A stretch of DNA of 64,000 nucleotides from CALAGB01 sp963789565 (GTDB taxonomy: Bacteria > Chloroflexota > Chloroflexia > Thermomicrobiales > Thermomicrobiaceae). Every line of letters starts with the position of its first letter. Within the stretch, counting starts at the first letter, position 1. Both the position numbers and the translations under genes were made by a program. Location: positions 1,736,001 to 1,800,000 of the forward strand of contig CAWBKX010000002.1 in NCBI GenBank assembly GCA_963789565.1, in the 5' to 3' direction. The notes beneath the pieces were generated by a model. The model was not told where the DNA came from. It saw only the letters and a list, made by a program, of their open reading frames with translations, and made no database searches. This document shows positions 32,208-41,036 of the stretch, one piece after another.

Positions 32208-33956
32208 CTACCACCCTACGGCGTAGGCCATGCGCCGCGCATCGGCCGCACCACGCAAAAAGCCCCGCTCCCGATCGACCACGATAGTGCAGAGCGATCC
32301 GGCCCGCGGTTCCCAGTCGGACCAGGGCTCGATGCGATGCCCCACGCGGCTCAGTTCGGCCAAAACGTCGGGCGAGATACGCGTCTCGGCGTTGACCAAT
32401 CCCGGCGAATAGGGGTGAGGCGAGCTTGAACGAGGGTAGTTGAAGCTCGCCACCCGTGGCGCCTCGATGGCAGCTTGCGGTTCCATCCCGAAATCGATCA
32501 AGTTCACCAACAGTTGCACCATGGCTTGCGGCTGCACGTCGTTGCCCGGCGTGCCGTAGGGCGCGAAGAGTTTTCCGTCTTTCATCACCAGACCCGGACT
32601 CGGCGTGAGACGCGGCCGCTTACCCGGCGCCAACATGCTCGGATGCCCCTCTTCGGTCCAGGATTGCCCGCCGCGTCCGGAGATGATGAACCCCAAACCG
32701 GGGATGATGGGCGTGTTGGTCACGCCGTCGCTGGGCGTGGCCGAGAAGGCATTGCCATCTTCGTCGACGACGCACAGGTAGCTCGTGTCGGGATCGACCT
32801 TGGCCCGGAAGGCACGTGGCGCACCCACGTCACCATGCGTTCCGCCATGACTACCACTCTGAAAGCGCCACGGATTACCCGGCTCCGGCATGCCGCCGAA
32901 GGCGTGATCCAGACCGATGCGGTCGCGCCATTCGGCCGCGTAGCGAGGATCGAGCATCCCGTCGATCGGCACGCCGACCATCTTCGGGTCGCCGTAGTAG
33001 CGCTCACGGTCGGCGAAGGCGGCGTCCAGCGCCTCGATGATCAGGTGCAGAGTCCGGGCCGAGTTGTGGCCAGACGCGGCCAGATCGTAACCGTCCAGAA
33101 TGGCCAGCGCTTGCGGCGCGACCGGTCCCTGGCACCAGGGACCACAGCTATAGACGTCGTAACCGCGATAGCGTGCCGAGACCGGCTCTTCGATGTCGAC
33201 GTGGAACTGCTTCAGGTCGTCGAGCGTTAGAAATCCGCCTTGCTCGGCAAAGAATGCGGCTACCCGTTCGGCGATGTCACCTGTATAGAAGCGATCGCGC
33301 GCAGCCTGAACCCCGGCCTCACGGCTGACGTGCTTCGCCCCTTCCTCGGCTTCGACCAGCATGCGCAGCGTCTTCGCCAGATCGCGTTGCACAAAGCGGA
33401 AACCTGGTTGCGGCGGGCTTCCTCCAGGCAGGAAGATCTCGGCATTGCTCGGCCATTGACCGATGCGCGCCGCGTCGGCCGCGATGTTGGCGCAGAAGAA
33501 GTCGTAGGCCTCGAATCCGTTCTCGGCGAGCTCGATAGCAGGCGCGGCAACCTCCGAGAACGACAGGGTGCCGAACTCCTTGAGCGCCGTCGTCCAGGAG
33601 TCGATGCCTGCGGGCATGACGCAGTGCTGAACACCACCCGGAATGCGCCCGCCATGCTCGCGGCGGAAGAACTCGGCCGAGGCGGCGGCCGGCCAGCTCC
33701 CTAGTCCGCTGATGGTACGAATGGCGTTCTTCCCGGCGTGGTACAGGATGATGGGAGCCACACCACCGATGTTGGTCATGTCGGGCTGCAGCACGTTGGT
33801 GCAGAGACCGGCCGCGACACCGGCGTCGATGGCGTTGCCGCCCATCTCGAGGATGCGTATCGCCGCCATCGTGGTCAGATAGTGTCCGGTCGCCGCCACG
33901 TAGTGACGCCCTGTGACGCCGGGACGGAACGTCGTCGGTGGGGGGAAGCCAGCCAC
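32208..33956 (-). CDS. Gamma-glutamyltransferase family protein (cytoplasmic)
   Basis: 582 residues, GTG start with AAGGAG upstream. GGT fold markers: MGGNAIDAGVAAG near the N-terminus, the self-cleavage/nucleophile Thr391 in VDPDTSYLCVVDEDGNAFSA, and SMLAPGKRPR and MVQLLVNLIDFGMEPQAAIE downstream. There is no signal peptide, unlike classical periplasmic GGT, so it should act in the cytoplasm; YwrD and oxamate amidohydrolase (HpxW) in the same family are also without one and are alternatives. It is the second gene after a glycine-oxidase-like gene (22-base gap). Known family role: hydrolysis or transfer of gamma-glutamyl groups, or related acyl amide cleavage. Confidence 0.85.
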   Translation of the reverse strand: MAGFPPPTTFRPGVTGRHYVAATGHYLTTMAAIRILEMGGNAIDAGVAAGLCTNVLQPDMTNIGGVAPIILYHAGKNAIRTISGLGSWPAAASAEFFRREHGGRIPGGVQHCVMPAGIDSWTTALKEFGTLSFSEVAAPAIELAENGFEAYDFFCANIAADAARIGQWPSNAEIFLPGGSPPQPGFRFVQRDLAKTLRMLVEAEEGAKHVSREAGVQAARDRFYTGDIAERVAAFFAEQGGFLTLDDLKQFHVDIEEPVSARYRGYDVYSCGPWCQGPVAPQALAILDGYDLAASGHNSARTLHLIIEALDAAFADRERYYGDPKMVGVPIDGMLDPRYAAEWRDRIGLDHAFGGMPEPGNPWRFQSGSHGGTHGDVGAPRAFRAKVDPDTSYLCVVDEDGNAFSATPSDGVTNTPIIPGLGFIISGRGGQSWTEEGHPSMLAPGKRPRLTPSPGLVMKDGKLFAPYGTPGNDVQPQAMVQLLVNLIDFGMEPQAAIEAPRVASFNYPRSSSPHPYSPGLVNAETRISPDVLAELSRVGHRIEPWSDWEPRAGSLCTIVVDRERGFLRGAADARRMAYAVGW

Positions 33957-33978
33957 AGTTCTCTCCTTCAGCGAGCGA

Positions 33979-35118
33979 TCAGGCGAAACGTCCGGGGTCG
34001 AATGCCGTTAGGCCGGGCACGACTTTCCCGGTCACGATGCTCTCGGACAAGAGCTCTGAAGTCCCGGGCGCCAGCAGTGCACCGGCACGGAAGTGCCCGG
34101 TCGAGACCCAGACGTTGTCGAGCGATGGAATGCGCCCCACGATCAACTCACCGTCTTCGGAGGCCGGCCGCAATCCAGCCCACAGTGAAATCAGTCGCCC
34201 TTGATTCAGGCTGGGCGCCAGGCGATCGATGAGGGCAGCCAGCCAATCGATTCCGGCTGGCGTCACATCCGCCACGAATCCGGCCTCATGCTCTTCGGTG
34301 GCGCCGACCGCGACCGTGCCGTCAGCGCGCGGGACAAGATAGCCGCCCTCACCCTGAATGACACCGGTGATCGGGATGGGGACGTCGCCGATGGCGATCA
34401 TCTGACCCCGTACCGGGCGGGTGGGGATTGGCACGCCCACGTCTTCACCGAAGAGGCGGCTCCAGGCGCCCGCGGCGATGACGACCTGATCGGCACTCAC
34501 ATCGCCGCCGAGCGTCTTGAGCCCTACGGCGCGCGATCCGACCGTCTCGATGTGGGTCACGATCGTATGCTCGCGGATGACGGCCCCTTTGGTGGCCGCG
34601 GCACGCGCCAGCCCACGGGAGAACTCGCCGAGAAGCAGGCTGGAAGCTTCGGGGTTGTAGAGGCCACCAGTGAACGCGACGCCGTCGGCCGTCTGCCTGA
34701 GTGCCGGTTCGCGCTTGCCGAGCGTGGTCGAATCCAGCCATTCAGCTTGAAAGCCCTGCTCGCGCTGCCAGGCGACACGGTCGCGCAGCGTGTTGGCCTC
34801 TTCGTCCGCCGCGACGTGGACGATGCCACGATTTACCCAGCCGGTCGACACACCACTGAGCGACTCCACCTCTTCGACCAGTCCGCGGTAGCGCTTGAAG
34901 GAGCGCACCGCCATTTCGGCTTTAGCGCCATAGTTGGGGCTCGGGGGAGAGATGATGCCAGCCGACGCCCAGCTCGCTTCTCGAGCCAGCTGATGACGAT
35001 CGAGAAGCATGACCTTCACGCCTCGATTGGCCAGGTCGAAGGCCAACGAGCAGCCCATGACGCCGCCCCCGATGATTGCCACGTCAATCGATGACGTCCG
35101 TTCATTTGATCCACTCAT
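33979..35118 (-). CDS. FAD-dependent amino acid oxidase, glycine oxidase (ThiO)-like
   Basis: 379 residues. FAD-binding motif DVAIIGGGVMGCSLAFDLAN at the N-terminus, ASWASAGIISP typical of the DAO/ThiO group, and a C-terminal SLWAGLRPASEDGELIVGRI with VSTGHFRAGALLAPGTSELL closing the FAD site. Known: ThiO oxidises glycine to an imine for thiazole synthesis, and relatives oxidise sarcosine or D-amino acids. No thiamine genes are beside it. It is in one operon with the GGT-family gene, so here it may instead consume glycine or another amino acid set free from peptides. Substrate not proven. Confidence 0.8.
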   Translation of the reverse strand: MSGSNERTSSIDVAIIGGGVMGCSLAFDLANRGVKVMLLDRHQLAREASWASAGIISPPSPNYGAKAEMAVRSFKRYRGLVEEVESLSGVSTGWVNRGIVHVAADEEANTLRDRVAWQREQGFQAEWLDSTTLGKREPALRQTADGVAFTGGLYNPEASSLLLGEFSRGLARAAATKGAVIREHTIVTHIETVGSRAVGLKTLGGDVSADQVVIAAGAWSRLFGEDVGVPIPTRPVRGQMIAIGDVPIPITGVIQGEGGYLVPRADGTVAVGATEEHEAGFVADVTPAGIDWLAALIDRLAPSLNQGRLISLWAGLRPASEDGELIVGRIPSLDNVWVSTGHFRAGALLAPGTSELLSESIVTGKVVPGLTAFDPGRFA

Positions 35119-35345
35119 GCATTGCCTCGTTTTCCATGCCGTTGTCCAGGTTCAGCTGAGCGTACGGGCTGCGGCTGATGTTCGCAACCGCGGTCCAACC
35201 TGCCGAGATCAGGAGCGGACGCTCGACCGTACTGGAGTATCATAAAGTCCGCCACCGAATATGCGGTGACGCAGCGACTCCGCGTGAGCGCTCGTCGATA
35301 TCACTCACCGAGCGCCTCACCCGGCACGCCGACGGAGTACGACGA

Positions 35346-37676
35346 ATGGCGATGCAGACGCCATTGGTCCTCAAAGCAGCGACCGCCACCACCTCCGGAG
35401 CGGCTCAGGCCGTCAACGGCGACACCCTTGGCGTGCGCGAGCCCATGTCCGCATTGGAGCGTGTCGAGCAGGGCTGGATCTGGGCCATCGCCGACGGCGT
35501 GGGGCATGAAGAGGCCGGCCTGCGCGCCAGTCGACTGGCAGCGCAGACGGTGGTCGAGGCCTACTGGACGTCAGCGGTTCCAGACACGATGAGTCGCGTT
35601 CGCGAAGCCGTCGAGCACGCCAACACACTCCTCTACGAACAGAATCTTGAGCGCACCGACGGCAACGGACAAGTTGGTGCCACCATTCTCGCCGCCGTGA
35701 TGGTCAACGGGCGGCTGCATCTGGCACACGTCGGCCGCTCGCGGGCGTATCTGCTTCAAGAGGGTGGTCTCACCCAGCTTACCGAAGATCACTCCTGGGT
35801 GGCGCGTCAGGTTCGCCAGGGCTTGCTGACTGCTGAGGAAGCGGTGAATCATCCGCGTCAGCACTTCATCACCCGCTGTTTAGGAATCCGCGAGACGGTA
35901 TCGGTCGACTGCATCGAACAGGAGATCAACCCCGGCGATGTCATTCTCCTCTGCTCCGACGGACTCTACCGCCACTTCGACGACGCGCGCATCGCCGCAC
36001 TCCTGGATCAGCATGGGGCCGAAGCTGCACCGGAACTGATCGAGGAGGCGAGCCGTGGCGGCGCTACCGACGACGTCACGGCGGTCACACTCAGCGGCGT
36101 CGCGGCGCCGATCCGCGACGTGGCCACCATCGACCGAGTGGCTCTGATCGGGCGCCTCAGTCGCGAGTTGGCAGCCAGCCTCGACCTTGACCAGACGCTG
36201 CGCTCGGTCCTGCATCAACTCTTACAAGTGAGTGGTGGCCAACGCGCGGCGATTCTGATGAAGGATGGGGATGGATCGTTGGTCGCGCGCGTGGTCCACA
36301 ACATGGATCCACTCAGCGACATGTACAGCCACACGGTCGCGGACGAGGCACTCCGTGAACGACGCGCCATCTTGGTCGCGAACGCGCTGGACGACCCACG
36401 CTTTGGACGGGTCGAGAGCATCGTTGACCAAGCCATCCGTTCGATCCTATGCGCGCCGATGATCGTCACCGATATGGCGATCGGCGTCCTCTACGTCGAT
36501 GCGTCCACCGCCACCGTCCGATTCAGCCAGGCCGACCTGGACTTCCTGGCGTCGTTCGCCAGCCATGCCGCCACGGCCATTCAGAACGCCCGGCTGCACG
36601 ACGAGCTTTTGCTGCGAGCGCGTGAGATCGAGAACGGCCAGCGACGCCAGGATGCGATCATTCGCTCACTCAGCAGTGCGCTGATCGCCATCGACGATCG
36701 CGGTCGCGTCACTGACTGGAACCCCAAGGCGAGCGAGATCCTGGGACGTTCCGCGGAAGAAGTCACCGGGCGGCCCCTTTCCGAGGCCGTACCGCTGAGC
36801 ATTGCGCGCTGGCTCACCGATCTCGCGCGCCAGGTCGAGGTCAGTCATCAGACGATCCTGACCACGCACGAATGGGAAGGCGCGCTCGCTGGGCGTCCAA
36901 GGGTCACCCTTGCCGGACGTGTCGCCCGTATCCGCGGCGCTGGAGAGCAAATTCAAGGCATCGTCTTTGTGGTCAACGACCGCACGGATGCCGTATTGAT
37001 GGAGGAGATGCGGCGCGCGGAAGCCGCCGAGCAGGAGCACCTGCGTTCTCTCTTCAACCGCTATCTGGCGCCCTCGGTGGCCGAGCAGCTGTTGCGCGAT
37101 CCGGAGGCGATGCAGCTCGGCGGCGCGCGCAAGGACGTCACCATCATGTTCGCGGACGTCCGCGGCTTTACCGGCTTTTCCGAGCAGCGCCAGCCGGAAG
37201 AAGTGGTCGCCATGCTCAACGGCTACTTGACACTGGCGACCTCCGAGATCTTCGCGCAGCTCGGTACGTTGGATAAGTTCCTGGGGGATGGCGTTCTGGC
37301 AATCTTCGGCGCGCCGCTGACCCTTCCCAACCACGCCCTGGCCTCGCTGCGAGCCGCCGTGGCGATGCGCTCGCACATCGACGATCTCCGCCGCGATACG
37401 GGGGTTCGTGTCGGCTTCGGGATTGGCATGAACTCCGGGCCGGCCATTATTGGCAACATCGGCTCGCCGCAGTTCATGAATTACACTGCCATTGGGGACG
37501 TGGTGAACGTCGCCGCGCGCCTCCAGACGGAAGCGCGCGCGGGCGAGATCCTCATTACCGATACAACGCTGAAGCTCGTGGCCGAGCACGTGCAAGCCGA
37601 GGAGCTTGGTTCCCTCTACGTCAAGGGGCGCACTTCACCGGTCACCACCTACAAGGTACTGCAGGTCAACGACTGA
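35346..37676 (+). CDS. PP2C phosphatase-GAF-PAS-class III adenylate cyclase fusion
   Basis: 776 residues from the ATG at 35346 (GGAG 9 bases upstream). Residues 1-250 are a PP2C Ser/Thr phosphatase: metal Asp50 in ADGVG, Asp205 in SDGLY and Asp242/243 in TDDVT are present, but the usual GDSR is GRSR at 130-133, so a residue linked to a third metal in PstP-type enzymes is changed. Residues about 265-410 are a GAF domain, 430-540 a PAS domain (SALIAIDDRGRVTDWNPKAS). The linker LFNRYLAPSVAEQLL leads to a class III cyclase (575-770) with metal Asp604 (FADVRGFTGF) and Asp648, adenine-type Lys644, and VVNVAARLQ. Likely makes cAMP. The tail end converges with a small gene of the kinase operon. Confidence 0.87.
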   Translation: MAMQTPLVLKAATATTSGAAQAVNGDTLGVREPMSALERVEQGWIWAIADGVGHEEAGLRASRLAAQTVVEAYWTSAVPDTMSRVREAVEHANTLLYEQNLERTDGNGQVGATILAAVMVNGRLHLAHVGRSRAYLLQEGGLTQLTEDHSWVARQVRQGLLTAEEAVNHPRQHFITRCLGIRETVSVDCIEQEINPGDVILLCSDGLYRHFDDARIAALLDQHGAEAAPELIEEASRGGATDDVTAVTLSGVAAPIRDVATIDRVALIGRLSRELAASLDLDQTLRSVLHQLLQVSGGQRAAILMKDGDGSLVARVVHNMDPLSDMYSHTVADEALRERRAILVANALDDPRFGRVESIVDQAIRSILCAPMIVTDMAIGVLYVDASTATVRFSQADLDFLASFASHAATAIQNARLHDELLLRAREIENGQRRQDAIIRSLSSALIAIDDRGRVTDWNPKASEILGRSAEEVTGRPLSEAVPLSIARWLTDLARQVEVSHQTILTTHEWEGALAGRPRVTLAGRVARIRGAGEQIQGIVFVVNDRTDAVLMEEMRRAEAAEQEHLRSLFNRYLAPSVAEQLLRDPEAMQLGGARKDVTIMFADVRGFTGFSEQRQPEEVVAMLNGYLTLATSEIFAQLGTLDKFLGDGVLAIFGAPLTLPNHALASLRAAVAMRSHIDDLRRDTGVRVGFGIGMNSGPAIIGNIGSPQFMNYTAIGDVVNVAARLQTEARAGEILITDTTLKLVAEHVQAEELGSLYVKGRTSPVTTYKVLQVND

Positions 37677-37741
37677 TTTCGCGCTCGCACTCCCTGATTC
37701 GTGGTTGCAACGCCTGCGAACGCGCGGGCTGTTGCGTCGCC

Positions 37742-38332
37742 TCAACCGCCTCGTGTGTTCCAGATCATGGTCGCGTCGGACGGCATCGATTTGGGCGGTT
37801 TGGGTGTGTCGGCGGCTTCGACCGCCATGCCCTCAATGGTGGCGTCCTCCACCGGCTCCGGGATCGGCAGGGAGGTTTCAGGCTCCGGCTCGACCGCGGA
37901 AGCCGTCTCTTCCAACGGGGGCTGCTCCACCAACGGCGCGCTGGCGGCCGACCATGAACGAATCTGGGGCGCGGGCGTGGGCTCTGGCTCAATCACCGGC
38001 TCAGGCTCAGGCTCGAAGTACGGCTCCGGAGCGGGCTCGAACGCCTCCGAATGCTGATAGCTGGCTGGAGCCTGGTAATCTGGCGTCGCACCAAACTGTG
38101 CTGAACCGCTTGCGCCGGCTACATACTGGTTACGCAGCTGGTTGATACGGGATTCGAGGTCGGCCCGCCACCAGGATTCAACCGCGTCGACAAGCGAAGC
38201 TCGCACGGCTTCGGCATCGACGAAAGACGGAAACTGCGCCCACGACAGTTCCGCCAGGATGGTCTCGGTGTCGACTCCGCGGTCGGCACCCATCTGGATC
38301 AGAAGCTGCGCAAGTTCGGCTTCGTGGTTCAT
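37742..38332 (-). CDS. Pro/Glu-rich protein in operon with Ser/Thr kinase
   Basis: 196 residues, GGAGGGGAG before the ATG. The N-terminal 70 residues are helical (ELAQLLIQMGADRGVDTETI, SWWRADLESRINQLRNQY). Residues 85-180 are a low-complexity linker very rich in Pro and Glu (for example PEPYFEPEPEPVIEPEPTPA). The protein ends in a conserved-looking SDATMIWNTRGG with a threonine in an acidic setting. It begins 53 bases downstream of the kinase stop. Inference: a partner or substrate of that kinase, with the C-terminal Thr a possible phosphorylation site. No family recognised. Confidence 0.65.
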   Translation of the reverse strand: MNHEAELAQLLIQMGADRGVDTETILAELSWAQFPSFVDAEAVRASLVDAVESWWRADLESRINQLRNQYVAGASGSAQFGATPDYQAPASYQHSEAFEPAPEPYFEPEPEPVIEPEPTPAPQIRSWSAASAPLVEQPPLEETASAVEPEPETSLPIPEPVEDATIEGMAVEAADTPKPPKSMPSDATMIWNTRGG

Positions 38333-38385
38333 TAGAACTCCCCTCCAAATACGGCCGGAACGCTCTCCACGGTGCGTCGCACCAA

Positions 38386-40680
38386 CTACGGACTCGACTG
38401 CTTGAAATACCCACAGCTCGCGGTCGTATCTTCACCTGGATCGTTGGTGAGCCTCGTCTGGTTCGTGCCATCGACATTCATGATGTAGATATTGGCGTTC
38501 CCATCCTGGTCCGATTCGTAGACGATGTGCTGATTGTCCGGACAGAATGACGGAATGTTGTTCAGTGCCACGGTGTTCGTCAAGCGCTGCAAGTCGGTGC
38601 CGTCGAGGTTCATGATGTAGATATCGCCCTCATTGACCGAGGCGATCTGCGACGAGAAGACCACCTTCTTGCCGTCCGGCGACACCGACGGGTAGAGGTT
38701 GGAGCGGTCGGGGAGATTGGTGAGCTGGACCAGGTTCGACCCATCCGCATCCATTATGAAAACCTCTGATTGCCCGTTTCTGTTGGAAGAAAAGAGGATG
38801 TGCTTCCCATCCGGTGTCCACCACGGCCAGCCATCCTGCGCCGGGTTCTCCGTCAGACGCACGATGGTTTTGCCATCCGGCGTCATCTTGTAGATTTCCC
38901 AGTTCCCGGCGCGGTCCGACGTAAAGGCGATCCACTTGCCGTCCGGCGACCAGCTCCAGCCGTTATCCCAGGAGGTGTAGCCCGCGGTGATGTTGTTGGC
39001 GTTGACCGTTTGCACGTTGTCGACCGAGTCACCCTTGAAATCCGCGACGTAGACGTCGTGGTTCCCCGACCCGGTCAAGCCACCACCTTCAGCGTCGTGG
39101 ACAGTGTGCTCACCTGGAACAGTTGAGGAATAGACAAGTCCAGTTCCATCTGGATTGAAGCGCGGCCCCCAGGTGTGACCACGGTTGTCGGTGACCTGCC
39201 GCTCACCCGAACCGTCCATGTTCATCACGTAGATCTCGGAATCATGAATCCCGCCGCGATGGGATGAAAAGAGGATCACCTGGGTGTAACCCGGCGGCGG
39301 TGTAGCATCGATCTCGGCGTACGATGGAATGGCGGAGGCCGTCGGTGCCGCGGTCGGCGTTCCGACGACGGCGACCTGCGTTGTGGTCTTGGCTGCCGTC
39401 GGAGTGGGCGGAGGAACCAACGTCGGTGAGGCCGCGACGACCACCGCCGCGGTGCTGGTTGGCGTGTTGTTCGTTACCGGCGTCTTCGTATCACCGCTCG
39501 CTCCTCGGCTCCGAATGACGAAAAAAGCGCCCACTGCAATCACGATGGCAAAGAAGCCGATAATACCTACCCCTGCCACCAAAAGGAGAGGTCCCCGACT
39601 CGTTTTGGAACCGCCGGATGAACCACCGGACGCCGCGGCAGCCGCCACGCCGTCGCTCGGCGGGGCGCCACCGGGAGGCCCGCCCCCCACGGGAATCGGG
39701 GTGGGAGCCGCGGTAACCGGCGCCACCTCTTGCGAGCGTGGCTCGGGGATAACCGTCGCCGCGCCAGCCGCAAGTACTGGAGCAACTGTGGGATGTGAAA
39801 TAGTGCCGCCGGCCGCTTGCTGGGCTCGCGCAACTGAGCCCTTCAAATCCGCCACGAAGTCGGATACGGACGGATAGCGGTCGAAAGGCTCCTTGGCCAG
39901 TGCCCGGGTGAGGACCTTCTCAACCTCTTCCGGGAACCATGGGACGACGGTGCGCGGCGGCGGCGGTGGATCGGTCAGGTGCATGCGCATCACCGCGGCG
40001 GGTGTCGGTGCCTGGAACGGGACCCGCCCGACGAGCATTTCATAGGTGACGACCGCCAGTGAATACTGATCTGCCGCGGGACCGACGTCGACCACACCGG
40101 CACTTTGCTCGGGCGCCATGTACTCCGGTGTGCCGATGATCATTCCGGCCGCCGTGAGCGAGTTGGCCCCGGCAATCTTCACGACGCCAAAGTCGGTCAA
40201 ATAGGCTTGCCCATCGCCACTGAGGAGGATGTTGCCCGGCTTGACGTCGCGATGGACGTAGCCATGATCGTGCGCATAGGCGAGGGCGCGTGCCACCTGA
40301 TCAACGATGCCGATGACCGCGTCGGTGCGCAACGTGCCGCCGCTCGAATGCATCTCCGTCAGTCGATCGCGCAGACTGTCGCCGATGATCAGATCCTGAA
40401 TCATGTAATAGAGGCCGCCGTCGACCCCGAAATCGAGAATGCGCACGATGTTGGGATGATTCAGGCGTGCCGCCGCGCGGGCTTCGCGCTCGAAGCGGTC
40501 GCGGAATCGATCGTCGTCACTCAGGTGCGGATAGAGGAACTTGATGGCGACCGGGCGATCGAGCGATTCTTGCATGCCTTCGAAGACGACACCCATGCCG
40601 CCACGGGCGATCATCCGCGTGACGCGGAATCCCCCAAACGAGCGTCCAACGAGACCCTCAAACCCCGAACTATCGAGCAT
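38386..40680 (-). CDS. Transmembrane Ser/Thr kinase (PknB-like) with TolB-type propeller sensor
   Basis: 764 residues from the ATG at 40680, chosen for GGGAG 8 bases upstream; the frame opens at 40716. Hanks kinase domain (about residues 12-275): Gly loop ARGGMGVVFEGM, Lys47 in VAIKFL, catalytic Asp145 in HRDVKPGNILL, DFG at 163, GTPEYMAPEQ. A Pro-rich juxtamembrane region leads to one membrane span (about 364-389). Outside is a Thr/Pro linker and then a six-bladed-type PD40/TolB propeller (about 460-764) with repeated (I/V)(Y/F)(I/V)M(N/D).DG(T/S) and SPDGK motifs. Inferred: propeller senses a wall or secreted ligand and regulates the kinase. The PP2C fusion gene next door could reverse its phosphorylation. 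Confidence 0.9.
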   Translation of the reverse strand: MLDSSGFEGLVGRSFGGFRVTRMIARGGMGVVFEGMQESLDRPVAIKFLYPHLSDDDRFRDRFEREARAAARLNHPNIVRILDFGVDGGLYYMIQDLIIGDSLRDRLTEMHSSGGTLRTDAVIGIVDQVARALAYAHDHGYVHRDVKPGNILLSGDGQAYLTDFGVVKIAGANSLTAAGMIIGTPEYMAPEQSAGVVDVGPAADQYSLAVVTYEMLVGRVPFQAPTPAAVMRMHLTDPPPPPRTVVPWFPEEVEKVLTRALAKEPFDRYPSVSDFVADLKGSVARAQQAAGGTISHPTVAPVLAAGAATVIPEPRSQEVAPVTAAPTPIPVGGGPPGGAPPSDGVAAAAASGGSSGGSKTSRGPLLLVAGVGIIGFFAIVIAVGAFFVIRSRGASGDTKTPVTNNTPTSTAAVVVAASPTLVPPPTPTAAKTTTQVAVVGTPTAAPTASAIPSYAEIDATPPPGYTQVILFSSHRGGIHDSEIYVMNMDGSGERQVTDNRGHTWGPRFNPDGTGLVYSSTVPGEHTVHDAEGGGLTGSGNHDVYVADFKGDSVDNVQTVNANNITAGYTSWDNGWSWSPDGKWIAFTSDRAGNWEIYKMTPDGKTIVRLTENPAQDGWPWWTPDGKHILFSSNRNGQSEVFIMDADGSNLVQLTNLPDRSNLYPSVSPDGKKVVFSSQIASVNEGDIYIMNLDGTDLQRLTNTVALNNIPSFCPDNQHIVYESDQDGNANIYIMNVDGTNQTRLTNDPGEDTTASCGYFKQSSP

Positions 40681-41036
40681 CAAAAGGCTCCCAGCCTTGG
40701 TGTTGCATTCTGTCAACCATCAACGACAACTGGGTTCAAATCGCTCCAGACGGCCCCACCGGACCCATCCAGGCGTCCGTGTCTGGCGTTGGTCGTCCGG
40801 TGAAACGGTCAGCACATCCTCAACGGGAAAAGTCGGCCGAGACGAATGAATTATTGCGGGAAGGGGTCCCGGTCACGGATGCGATTGTTACTATCCACCA
40901 TTCAAATTCGCGTTACCGAGGCCGGAGCACCTTTTATGTCCTGTTCAGTTGATGATAGCGGAAGGGTACATCCCCGCATACCTGCGTGTACAGGTCTCTT
41001 CGTTTACGATAATCACATTCGGGTTCCGACGACTGG
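40681..41036. other. Intergenic stretch upstream of the kinase
   Basis: About 355 bases between the kinase start and the S8 protease stop, with no recognisable ORF, RNA gene or clear hairpin; it must contain the promoter of the kinase operon. Confidence 0.5.

Noticed and set aside
38386..40680. The Ser/Thr kinase as a LanKC/LanL-type lanthipeptide synthetase
   Set aside because: Its other part is a TolB-like propeller outside the membrane, with no lyase or LanC-type cyclase domain, and it has a normal Hanks kinase core.
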